DNA from: Opitutia bacterium
GTDB taxonomy: Bacteria > Verrucomicrobiota > Verrucomicrobiia > Opitutales > UBA953
DNA: 14,530 nt
Direction of reading: 5' to 3'
NCBI GenBank assembly: GCA_021204635.1
Contig: JAJPZB010000105.1
Coordinates: 1-14,530, forward strand
This document shows, piece by piece, positions 1 to 5,899 of the stretch (position 1 is its first letter; each line of letters starts with the position of its first letter). The notes under the pieces were generated by a model that searched no databases, was not told the origin of the DNA, and was given only the letters and a program-made list of their open reading frames with translations. Made by a program: the position numbers and the translations under genes.

Positions 1-85
1 CACCCAACCCCCCCGCCAACCTAGCGGGAGGGGACCGAGTTCTCGGTGAGGGAGTGTGTTCGTTGTACGTCGCCTGACTTTGCTC

Positions 86-257
86 CTCACCACCAACCCA
101 AGTCTCACCACCAACCCAGCCGCCACAAACCCATCGTGAGGGACGTTAGTCCCGAACAAATCCGTGTGACATCCTCCTGCGGAACATTGCCCCCACCACC
201 AAGCCAAATCCCACCACCAACCCAAATCTCACCACCAACCCGGCTTCGTGGTGGCGC
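86..257. repeat. Intergenic degenerate C-rich repeat array 1
   Basis: The segment is made of degenerate units of the form CCACCACCAASCCAAATC on the plus strand. Two units lie head to tail at 193-210 and 211-228 (18-bp period, one difference), a third diverged unit follows at 229-244, and an earlier pair sits around 88-120, also 18 bp apart. A related GCCACAAACCCA word is at 122-133. The array ends with an inverted copy (TTCGTGGTGGCG, 245-256) that can pair with the last direct unit. It lies downstream of the minus-strand yggS-like gene. The 18-bp period keeps a plus-strand frame open (PPPSQI, PPPTQI), but I see no sign that this is translated. Positions 1-85 hold nothing recognisable beyond C/G-rich sequence. 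Arrays at about 2690-2880 and 7060-7250 share exact words with this one. Confidence 0.75.
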
Positions 258-280
258 CTGCTCTGTTGTCGCGGCGGCAA

Positions 281-1021
281 CTATGCGGCGTAGTTGCGTT
301 CGCCGAAAAGCGCGGTGCCAATGCGGACCATCGTAGATCCTGCGGCGATGGCGGCCTCCATGTCGTGCGACATACCCATTGAGAGCTCCGGAAATTTTTG
401 CCCGAATTCCGTTTCGAGTTTGTCGCGCCACTCGCGCAAAGTCTCGAAGCTGCGCGCGGCGGTTTGCAGAGAATCGTCGTCGATTGGCGCGACGCACATG
501 AGCCCGTCAACGCGTAGCTGCGGCTGCGACAATGCCGTTTCCACAACAATGCGCAGCGAATCGAAGTCTGCCGTGCCGAATTTTGCGGGGTCGCAGCCCG
601 GGTTTGCTTGGAGCAAAATCGGGAGTTTGTCGCGGCGAATTTCGTCGCATATTTTCGCGAGTTTTTCCGCGAGTGTGGCGGAATCCACGGATTGAATCCG
701 CGAGAAAGTCTCCACCGCCTTTCGCGCTTTGTTGCTTTGCAAATGCCCGATGAGTTCCCAGCTGAGGCCCGCAACAATACCGAGTTCCGCCGGCGATGTC
801 GCAACAAACTCCGCGCGCTTTTCCGCCGCTTCTTTGACCCGATTTTCCCCGACCGCCACAAAGCCTCTGCGCGCGGCAAAAATCGGCGCGGCGACAGAGT
901 GGTTTTTCGTGACCGGCAAAATTTTCACGCTGCCGCGCGGGCGCCCGCTTTTCTCGCACGCGGCGGCAACTCGCGCTTCGACGCTATCGCAGTTTCGGCA
1001 AAATTCTTCGTATGAGACCAT
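281..1021 (-). CDS. YggS/PLPBP-family PLP homeostasis protein
   Basis: This is a 246-residue protein of the YggS/PROSC (PLPBP) family, single-domain TIM-barrel proteins that bind pyridoxal 5'-phosphate and balance its cellular pool rather than catalysing a known reaction. The PLP lysine is expected at Lys39 in LPVTKNHS. The family also shows here as the GENRVKEAAEK segment, WELIGHLQSNKARK, and the C-terminal signature MGMSHDMEAAIAAGSTMVRIGTALFGE. The ATG at 1021 (MVSYEEF) is preferred because it gives the usual family length; the open frame extends to 1150, but those extra 43 residues look unlike the family and would run into the divergent promoter region. No Shine-Dalgarno is visible. It is transcribed away from the phosphofructokinase gene, 139 bp apart, and repeat array 1 follows its stop codon. 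Confidence 0.93.
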   Translation of the reverse strand: MVSYEEFCRNCDSVEARVAAACEKSGRPRGSVKILPVTKNHSVAAPIFAARRGFVAVGENRVKEAAEKRAEFVATSPAELGIVAGLSWELIGHLQSNKARKAVETFSRIQSVDSATLAEKLAKICDEIRRDKLPILLQANPGCDPAKFGTADFDSLRIVVETALSQPQLRVDGLMCVAPIDDDSLQTAARSFETLREWRDKLETEFGQKFPELSMGMSHDMEAAIAAGSTMVRIGTALFGERNYAA

Positions 1022-1160
1022 GGCTGTTCTGTTGTGGCAGAGCGTATCCGGCGCCCGCATTTTTTCAAAGACAATCCTGCGCTTGCGCCGAGGCGACGAA
1101 ACGAGCAGAATCGACCGAAATTTTTTCGTCCGGACAATTTCACAAAACAAATAAATTCAT
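1022..1160. promoter_or_regulatory. Divergent promoter region between yggS-like and PPi-PFK genes
   Basis: This 139-bp spacer must carry the promoters of two divergent genes. No strong sigma-70 match is seen; the best plus-strand candidate is TTGCGC (1083-1088), a 17-bp spacer and CAGAAT (1106-1111), which is weak. A 7-bp inverted repeat GACGAAA/TTTCGTC (1095-1101 and 1124-1130) could be an operator or leader hairpin. The phosphofructokinase ATG is preceded by an A-rich leader without a Shine-Dalgarno. Confidence 0.35.
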
Positions 1161-2387
1161 ATGAACAAGGTCAAAAAAGTTGGCATTCTCACCTCGGGCG
1201 GCCTCGCGCCCTGCCTTTCTGCCGCAGTCGGCGGGCTGATAATGCGCTATTCCGAAATCGATCCCGAGATCGAGATCATCTGCTATCGCGGCGGCTACAA
1301 GGGGCTTCTACTCGGCGACAGCATCAAGGTCACGCCGGAGATTCGCGAAAAGGCGTTCACGCTGTTGCTCTACGGCGGAAGCCCGATCGGCAATTCGCGC
1401 GTGAAGCTCACGAACGTCAGCGACTGTGTCAAGCGCCATCTCGTCAAAGAAGGCGAAGACCCGCAGAAAGTCGCGGCTGACCAGCTTATAAAAGACGGCG
1501 TCCAGGTGCTCCATACAATTGGCGGCGACGACACCAACACTGCTGCGGCGGACCTCGCGGCATTTCTCAAGAAAAATAATTACGAACTCACCGTGATCGG
1601 CTTGCCGAAAACGATTGACAACGACGTTTATCCGATCAAGCAGTCGCTCGGCGCGTGGACGGCGGCGGAGCAAGGTGCGACGTATTTTCACAATGTCGTA
1701 GCGGAAAACAGCGCCAACCCGCGCATGCTCATCGTGCACGAAGTCATGGGGCGCAATTGCGGCTGGCTCACTGCCGCGACCGCGATGGAATATCGCAAGC
1801 AACTTTTCGCAAACGAGTTCGTGCCCGAAATCGGCGGCGTGCACCCGAAGCGCTATGACGTCCACGGGATTTATTTGCCCGAGATGGAAATCAATTTCGC
1901 CAAGGAAGCAAAGCGCCTCCACGCCGTCATGGACCTCTACGACTGCGTGAACATCTTCATTTCCGAAGGCGCGGGCGTTGACGCAATCATCAAGGAAATG
2001 GAAGCCAAGGGCGAAGAGGTTCCGCGCGACGCATTTGGCCACGTCAAACTCGACGCGATAAACCCGGGCAAGTGGTTCGGCAAGCAGTTCGCGGAAATGA
2101 TTGGCGCGGAAAAGGTTTTGGTGCAGAAATCCGGATATTTCGCGCGCTCTGCTCCGGCAAACGCGGAAGACCTCACGCTCATCAAGGGCTGCGTCGATCT
2201 CGCCGTCGATGCCGCGCTGCGCGGAGAATCCGGCGTTATCGGCCACGACGAGGCGCACCAGAATCGCCTCCGCCCGATCGAGTTTGAGCGCATCAAAGGC
2301 GGGAAGCCGTTCAACATGTCGGTGCCGTGGTTCAAAAATCTGCTCCGCGAAATCGGCCAGCCCGACCCCGTCGTCGCCCACCACTAA
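1161..2387 (+). CDS. Pyrophosphate-type 6-phosphofructokinase
   Basis: This 408-residue cytoplasmic enzyme is predicted to interconvert fructose 6-phosphate and fructose 1,6-bisphosphate using PPi, so it can act in both glycolysis and gluconeogenesis. The N-terminal nucleotide/PPi loop is KVGILTSGGLAPCLSAAVGG (residues 6-25). The donor-specificity motif is GGDDTNT at 121-127: Asp124 replaces the glycine of ATP-dependent enzymes (GGDGS). PKTIDND at 149-155 supplies Lys150, typical of PPi enzymes, and the catalytic aspartate. EVMGRNCGWL (about 194-203) is the conserved substrate-binding MGR motif, and the C-terminal part carries QKSGYFARS. The ATG at 1161 fits the family start but lacks a Shine-Dalgarno. 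The gene is monocistronic in appearance: it diverges from the yggS-like gene and is followed by two perfect hairpins and a tRNA. Donor specificity is inferred from the motif. Confidence 0.95.
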   Translation: MNKVKKVGILTSGGLAPCLSAAVGGLIMRYSEIDPEIEIICYRGGYKGLLLGDSIKVTPEIREKAFTLLLYGGSPIGNSRVKLTNVSDCVKRHLVKEGEDPQKVAADQLIKDGVQVLHTIGGDDTNTAAADLAAFLKKNNYELTVIGLPKTIDNDVYPIKQSLGAWTAAEQGATYFHNVVAENSANPRMLIVHEVMGRNCGWLTAATAMEYRKQLFANEFVPEIGGVHPKRYDVHGIYLPEMEINFAKEAKRLHAVMDLYDCVNIFISEGAGVDAIIKEMEAKGEEVPRDAFGHVKLDAINPGKWFGKQFAEMIGAEKVLVQKSGYFARSAPANAEDLTLIKGCVDLAVDAALRGESGVIGHDEAHQNRLRPIEFERIKGGKPFNMSVPWFKNLLREIGQPDPVVAHH

Positions 2388-2408
2388 GCCGCGACAACAA
2401 AGACTCAC

Positions 2409-2447
2409 CACAAACGCGCTCGCGCAACAAACGGGAGCGCGTTTGTG
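2409..2447 (+). terminator. 13-bp perfect hairpin after the phosphofructokinase gene
   Basis: CACAAACGCGCTC at 2409-2421 pairs perfectly with GAGCGCGTTTGTG at 2435-2447 across a 13-nt loop, beginning 21 bp after the stop codon. The following T-tract is short (TTT, then GTGGCGG), so this may be an imperfect intrinsic terminator or an mRNA 3'-end stabilising structure. It abuts a second hairpin. Confidence 0.6.
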
Positions 2448-2476
2448 TTTGTGGCGGAAATGGTTGCCGCCACAAA
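2448..2476. repeat. 10-bp perfect hairpin built from the TTTGTGGCGG word
   Basis: TTTGTGGCGG at 2448-2457 pairs perfectly with CCGCCACAAA at 2467-2476 across a 9-nt loop. It starts directly after the preceding 13-bp hairpin. The arm sequence is the same word found in the intergenic arrays (for example CCGCCACAAACC near 120-132), so this looks like a palindromic member of the same repeat family. It may also contribute to termination. Confidence 0.6.
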
Positions 2477-2480
2477 GTCC

Positions 2481-2509
2481 TTGCCTCCCGCAACAAATTC
2501 GGATTTAAT
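2481..2509 (+). promoter_or_regulatory. Sigma-70-like promoter of tRNA-Leu
   Basis: TTGCCT (2481-2486) and TTTAAT (2504-2509) are separated by 17 bp and match the -35 and -10 consensus at 4 of 6 and 5 of 6 positions. The predicted start lies about 10 bp before the mature tRNA 5' end at 2526, which is a normal arrangement for a stable-RNA promoter. Confidence 0.55.
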
Positions 2510-2525
2510 GCCGCGAGTTTTTCTT

Positions 2526-2610
2526 GCCCGGATGGCGAAATTGGCAGACGCGTCAGACTCAAAATCTGATATCGAGAGATGTGTGGGTTCGACCCCCACT
2601 CCGGGTACCA
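2526..2610 (+). tRNA. tRNA-Leu (anticodon CAA)
   Basis: The 85-nt class II tRNA folds fully. The acceptor stem is GCCCGGA/TCCGGGT with one G-U pair, and a D-arm region contains TTGGCAGA. The anticodon stem is TCAGA/TCTGA with loop CTCAAAA, anticodon CAA at 2560-2562. An extended variable arm follows, and the T-arm is GTGGG-TTCGACC-CCCAC. The discriminator A and the CCA end are genome-encoded. CAA reads UUG codons. The gene has its own promoter and stands alone between the phosphofructokinase gene and repeat array 2. Confidence 0.97.
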
Positions 2611-2639
2611 AAACGACAAGGTCTCCAACGCATTTTCCC

Positions 2640-2668
2640 CGCCGCACCCTCTCCGGAACGGCGCTTTT
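2640..2668 (+). terminator. Possible terminator downstream of tRNA-Leu
   Basis: A short inverted repeat CGCCG (2640-2644) and CGGCG (2659-2663) is followed by CTTTT. The 5-bp stem and 14-nt loop make this a weak candidate, but it is the only terminator-like structure close downstream of the tRNA. Confidence 0.3.
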
Positions 2669-2688
2669 GCATACACAAGGGACACCTC

Positions 2689-2880
2689 TGTGGCGACATA
2701 GTTTGTCGTGGCGCATTTGTCGCCACCACAAAGCCACCACAAACTCAGCTCCCACCACAAACCCTCTATTCACCACAAAGCCAAATCCAACCACCATACC
2801 CCCACCACTAACCCAACTCACCACTAACCCAACTCACCACCAAGCCAAGTCCGCCACAGACCCGCTTGGTGGCGGAGTTG
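2689..2880. repeat. Intergenic degenerate C-rich repeat array 2
   Basis: This array fills most of the 330 bp between the tRNA and the aminotransferase gene. Successive plus-strand units start with CCACCACAAAGCC, CCACAAACTC, CCACCACAAACCC, CACCACAAAGCCAAATCC, CCACCACTAACCCAACT, CACTAACCCAACTCA and CACCACCAAGCCAAGTCC. Two identical 16-bp units lie at 2805-2820 and 2821-2836, and a diverged third at 2837-2852. Both ends carry inverted copies: TTTGTCGTGGCG (2702-2713) pairs with CGCCACCACAAA (2721-2732) at 11 of 12 positions, and CCGCCAC (2851-2857) pairs with GTGGCGG (2869-2875). The array shares the exact 14-mer CACCACCAAGCCAA with array 1 (194-207 and 2835-2848). No gene is credible here. Confidence 0.75.
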
Positions 2881-2940
2881 TGCCACGATCGCGAATTTTT
2901 CTTGTCGAGCGCGGGCGGGGACGGTGGAATTTGGGGTTTA

Positions 2941-4176
2941 ATGGCGGGGCAAAGGGACATTTTTTCATGCGGGCGTTTTCCGGAGGATTTGTCGCGGAAT
3001 CGCTGGGCGCGAATTTTGGGCGAGGTGCGCGAGCGGGCGCGGGCTTCGGGCGAGGCGATTTTGGATCTCACGATATCGAATCCAACGGTGGCGGGGCTTT
3101 GTTGGGAGCGCGGGTTGGTGGCGGCGGCGCTGTCGCAGGGCGAGATTGAGCGCTATTGCCCTTCCCCTCGCGGGTCGGTGGTGGCGCGCACGGCGATCGC
3201 CGAATTTTACAAGCGCGTCCACGGCGCGGAAATTTTCCCCGAAAGAATTCATCTCACGGCGAGCACGAGCGAGGCGTACTCGTGGCTCACAAAATTGCTC
3301 TGCGACGGTGGCGACAACATTCTCGCGCCTGCGCCTTCATACCCGCTGATTGAGCATTTATGCGGCATGGAGGGGATTGTTGCGAGAAACTACTTTTTGA
3401 ATTTCGACAACAATGCGAGGCGATGGACGACGGATTTTGCCTCGATGGAAAACGCCATTGACGCGCGCACGCGGGCGATTTTCTGCGTTTGCCCCAACAA
3501 TCCGACGGGCTCGACTTTCAACGCCGAGGAGCGTGGCCGCCTGCTCGCGTTGTCGCAGCAACGACAAATTCCGCTCGTCATCGACGAGGTTTTTCTCGAA
3601 TACGGGAATGGCGACAACAATGCCACGCGCGACCTGAAAACCTTTGCGGGAACGCGGGAGGCACCGATCTTTGTTCTCGGCGGTCTGTCGAAATCAGCCG
3701 CGCTGCCGCAGGTGAAAGTCGGCTGGATAATTACTTGCGGCGAGGAAAAATTTGTGGAGCAAGCGCTCGTGCGTCTCGACTTTGTTGCGGACGCGTATTT
3801 GTCGTCGAGCACGCCGTCGCAAAACGCTGTTCCCGCCCTGCTCGCGGCGTCGGGCGAAATTCGCGGGCGCATTCGCGAGCGGCTCGACAACAATGAGAAA
3901 AACCTTGTCGCGTGGTCGCGGATGTCGCGCGACGCGGGCTTGGAGATTCTCCCGCGCACGGCGGGCTGGTATTCGTTGTTGCGGCTGCCTCGCGGCGTTG
4001 ACGAGGACGCGCTTTCGTTTTGGCTTCTGCGCCACGAGAATGTCGTCGTGCACCCGGGGTATTTCTACGACATTCCGGGCGAGCCGGCGCAACATCTCGC
4101 GCTCTCGCTGCTCACGCCGCCGGAGGTTCTCGCCGCCGCGTTACCCCGCATAGATTCTGCCCTGCGCCACAATTGA
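2941..4176 (+). CDS. Fold-type-I PLP-dependent aminotransferase
   Basis: This 411-residue enzyme belongs to the aspartate aminotransferase superfamily (class I/II); the amino-acid substrate cannot be told from sequence. It opens with the family-like FSCGRFPEDLSRNRWARI and DLTISNPT. The NNPTG motif at 186-190 contacts PLP, Asp215 in VIDEVFLEYG pairs with the pyridine nitrogen, and Lys251 in GGLSKSAALPQVKVGW is the Schiff-base lysine. The C-terminal small domain ends with HLALSLLTPPEVLAAALPRI. The ATG at 2941 is chosen because family-like sequence begins there; an in-frame ATG at 2866 would translate part of repeat array 2. No clear Shine-Dalgarno is present. The upstream neighbour is the repeat array and the downstream one a convergent pseudopilin gene across a shared terminator, so it is probably monocistronic. 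The protein is unusually rich in Asp-Asn-Asn encoded by CGACAACAA-type words. Confidence 0.9.
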   Translation: MAGQRDIFSCGRFPEDLSRNRWARILGEVRERARASGEAILDLTISNPTVAGLCWERGLVAAALSQGEIERYCPSPRGSVVARTAIAEFYKRVHGAEIFPERIHLTASTSEAYSWLTKLLCDGGDNILAPAPSYPLIEHLCGMEGIVARNYFLNFDNNARRWTTDFASMENAIDARTRAIFCVCPNNPTGSTFNAEERGRLLALSQQRQIPLVIDEVFLEYGNGDNNATRDLKTFAGTREAPIFVLGGLSKSAALPQVKVGWIITCGEEKFVEQALVRLDFVADAYLSSSTPSQNAVPALLAASGEIRGRIRERLDNNEKNLVAWSRMSRDAGLEILPRTAGWYSLLRLPRGVDEDALSFWLLRHENVVVHPGYFYDIPGEPAQHLALSLLTPPEVLAAALPRIDSALRHN

Positions 4177-4178
4177 CG

Positions 4179-4218
4179 ACAAAAACGGCGGCGAGTTTGT
4201 CGTCGCCGCCATTGTTGT
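4179..4218. terminator. Bidirectional terminator between convergent genes
   Basis: GGCGGCGA (4187-4194) pairs with TCGCCGCC (4203-4210) over an 8-nt loop. The stem is flanked by ACAAAAAC on the left and ATTGTTGT on the right, which extend it imperfectly and supply A- and T-rich sides. It sits in the 82-bp gap between the aminotransferase stop and the stop codon of the convergent pseudopilin gene. Confidence 0.65.
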
Positions 4219-4258
4219 GGGAATTGCTTTTGCCGCGCGGGTTTGTCTCGAAATTTCG

Positions 4259-4915
4259 TCAGAAATTCGTGATGTTGTCGGCGCGATTGTCGGTGAAATA
4301 GTAATCGTTGGAATTCACGTCGGTCGATGGCATGCCGTCTTCCTCCATTGTCCCGACGAAATAATCGTCGTCCGACACAGGATCGTCATAGAGCGCGCCG
4401 GCGGAGATGAGGAGGAACGTGGGCGAGTTCCAATTTTTACCGAGCGAGCCAGACGAAATTTTGTTGTAGCGGTATTGGTATGGATTGTCCCAGGGGTCGA
4501 GGATCTCTGTTGCGGAATCGATTCTGTCTTCGTCAAGCGTAAATTCCGACAAGGCGAGGAACGGGCGTTTTTCCGCGCCGGCGCGGCCATCGTTGTAGTC
4601 GGCAACTTGGATTTTGCCGTCTTTGCGGACGAGAATTTTGTCGCCACGCATCGAGTCCAGCAGCAATTCCGACCAGGCGGATTCCGACCCGCCACCGTCG
4701 AGCATCGGGTAGTCGCCGTATGCGCCTTTGAAATCGTTGAGGGCGAGGACAATTTTATCGCGCTGCGTCTTGGCGGCGGTCATGCGAATCGAATCCCTGA
4801 CGGGGCCGACGAGACCGAGCGTTATCGATACGAGGAGCACAATAACGGCGACAACAACGAGAACTTCGACGAGCGTAAATGCGCTGCGTCCGTGGCGGGG
4901 AGATAAGCGTTTCAT
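4259..4915 (-). CDS. GspG-like type II secretion / type IV pilin-like pseudopilin
   Basis: This 218-residue protein has a class III signal peptide: a short basic leader MKRLSPRHGRSA, then FTLVEVLVVVAVIVLLVSITLGLV. Prepilin peptidase would cut before Phe13, leaving Glu17 as the conserved Glu at +5; alanine rather than glycine occupies -1. The globular part carries YPMLDGG and DPWDNPYQYRY (140-150), resembling the DPWGNPYxY region of the major pseudopilin GspG, followed by SAGALYDDPVSDDDYF, which could be a metal-binding acidic loop. The mature protein would be inner-membrane anchored and facing the periplasm. The ATG at 4915 is the only start placing the leader correctly. No other secretion or pilus genes are nearby, so the assembly system it joins must lie elsewhere. 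It is the last gene of the minus-strand block, 82 bp after the TOBE-like gene. Confidence 0.88.
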   Translation of the reverse strand: MKRLSPRHGRSAFTLVEVLVVVAVIVLLVSITLGLVGPVRDSIRMTAAKTQRDKIVLALNDFKGAYGDYPMLDGGGSESAWSELLLDSMRGDKILVRKDGKIQVADYNDGRAGAEKRPFLALSEFTLDEDRIDSATEILDPWDNPYQYRYNKISSGSLGKNWNSPTFLLISAGALYDDPVSDDDYFVGTMEEDGMPSTDVNSNDYYFTDNRADNITNF

Positions 4916-4997
4916 CGAAAGGCGAGAATATATGCGCAGGAGTTTTTTGGAAGTAAATTCATTTTTGAAATTTTTGGCGGCGCGGCGGCAATGGCGC
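4916..4997 (-). promoter_or_regulatory. Possible promoter upstream of the pseudopilin gene
   Basis: The 82-bp gap is AT-rich near the gene. On the minus strand TTACTT and TATATT are separated by 18 bp (within about 4926-4956), a plausible though unproven sigma-70 promoter allowing expression apart from the upstream genes. Confidence 0.3.
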
Positions 4998-5363
4998 TCA
5001 AATCTCGTATCCGTGCGCGTCTTCGGGGAAAAACCAGACAAAGGCGTCGTCGGGCTCGCCGGAAAATTCTTTGGCTGCGTCGATCGTGAGGACCTTCACG
5101 GCGTCGGCGAATTTGAAAAAATTTTCCTCCGGAGGGAACTCGTCGATTTTGAAAATTTTCGGCGACAGGAAAATTTTGATTTGCGTGCCGGCGGGGCAAT
5201 CGTCGTCGCCGTGCCAGGTCCCGTGGATTTCCCCGAGCGGAGTCGTCGCGAGAAACTCGCACGCACCGCACGAGATCAATTCCCCGACGATGCAGTTTTT
5301 CCCGAGCTTCGTCGCGGCGCGGCGCGAAAAAATTTTGGCAAAAATTTTTGAGAAAAATCCCAT
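4998..5363 (-). CDS. Small TOBE-like protein of unknown function
   Basis: This 121-residue protein is not confidently recognised. After a basic, amphipathic start (MGFFSKIFAKIFSRRAATK) comes a beta-rich region. The segments PAGTQIKIFLSPKIFKIDE (58-76) and AFVWFFPEDAHGYEI (107-121) resemble the paired strands of TOBE domains found at the C-terminus of sugar, polyamine and molybdate ABC ATPases, where patterns such as xGTxVxVxxxPExIxI and VxFxPEDxxxL occur. No ATPase is present, so it would be a free-standing TOBE-like fold. Four cysteines (24, 32, 35, 56) are notable but form no clear metal motif. It starts 15 bp after the Nudix gene and is probably cotranscribed; its leader AAAGGGCAGGCAACC holds a weak purine-rich site. 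The TOBE assignment is inference by eye. Confidence 0.7.
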   Translation of the reverse strand: MGFFSKIFAKIFSRRAATKLGKNCIVGELISCGACEFLATTPLGEIHGTWHGDDDCPAGTQIKIFLSPKIFKIDEFPPEENFFKFADAVKVLTIDAAKEFSGEPDDAFVWFFPEDAHGYEI

Positions 5364-5378
5364 GGTTGCCTGCCCTTT

Positions 5379-5888
5379 TCAAATTCGCGGGATTCGCTCT
5401 TCGAGGACGCGCTCCGCAGTCCCCGCGCCGCATTTTGCGCGATATGCGAGAAATGTCCCCGCCTCGGCATGCTCGTCAAAAACGGGCCAGACGAGAATTT
5501 TATCCGTCGGCGGAATCGCGATATTGTCGATCTCGTCGCGCGCGAAAAACGCGAAATTTCCCTCGTCGATTTCCGGCGGAAGTTCGTCGAGCGGCTTTTT
5601 GCAATTGAACAAAAACATCAGCCAGTGGCCACTCCCCTCGTAGCTTTTTTCGGAAACCATGCCGAAGAGGTGTAGGTCTGCGGCGCAGAGTTTTATGCCC
5701 GTTTCCTCGCGGGCTTCTCGGACGGCGCACTCGAACGGCGATTCGCCGATTTGCATTTCCAATTTGCCGCCGACGGGGCTCCAACAATCTTTGTTCGGCG
5801 ATTTTTTGCGCTTGATCATCAAGAATTTTCCCGCCTTGTCGCGGAGAAAAATCAGAACGGAAATTTTGAACGGTAGATTTTCCGGCAT
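5379..5888 (-). CDS. Nudix hydrolase
   Basis: This 169-residue protein is a Nudix-family pyrophosphohydrolase, expected to cleave nucleoside diphosphate-linked compounds with Mg2+; the substrate is not predictable. The Nudix box spans residues 40-65: GGKLEMQIGE, then a 7-residue spacer and REAREETGI with metal ligands Glu58, Glu61 and Glu62. Relative to the canonical Gx5Ex7REUXEEXGU, there are two extra residues between the first glycine and the following glutamate. Strands before it (ISVLIFLRDKAGKFLMIKRK) fit the fold. The ATG at 5888 follows the upstream methyltransferase stop by 11 bp; an alternative in-frame ATG at 5918 would overlap that gene. The tight spacing points to one operon with the RlmI-like and TOBE-like genes. 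The leader is A-rich without a Shine-Dalgarno. Confidence 0.92.
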   Translation of the reverse strand: MPENLPFKISVLIFLRDKAGKFLMIKRKKSPNKDCWSPVGGKLEMQIGESPFECAVREAREETGIKLCAADLHLFGMVSEKSYEGSGHWLMFLFNCKKPLDELPPEIDEGNFAFFARDEIDNIAIPPTDKILVWPVFDEHAEAGTFLAYRAKCGAGTAERVLEERIPRI

Positions 5889-5899
5889 AGTAATTTTTT

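Noticed and set aside
86..257. CRISPR array
   Set aside because: Units are short (16-18 bp), adjacent, degenerate and without unique spacers, and no cas genes are present.
46..336. Open frame in repeat array 1 encoding a Pro/His-rich peptide
   Set aside because: The frame is a by-product of 18-bp C-rich repeats that lack stop codons; it has no start signal and no recognisable domain, and it runs into the antisense of the yggS-like gene.
1308..2411. Long antisense open frame opposite the phosphofructokinase gene
   Set aside because: High GC at third positions leaves antisense frames open; the sense strand encodes a clear enzyme with all motifs. The same applies to the plus-strand frames at 7227-8600 and 12468-13766 and the minus-strand frame reaching 9384.
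2866..2940. N-terminal extension of the aminotransferase from ATG 2866
   Set aside because: The extra 25 residues derive from the end of repeat array 2 and flanking sequence and do not look like the family; conserved sequence begins just after ATG 2941.
2445..3149. Open frame running across the tRNA, repeat array 2 and the aminotransferase start
   Set aside because: It covers the tRNA gene and low-complexity repeats, and its C-terminal half is an out-of-frame shadow of the aminotransferase gene.
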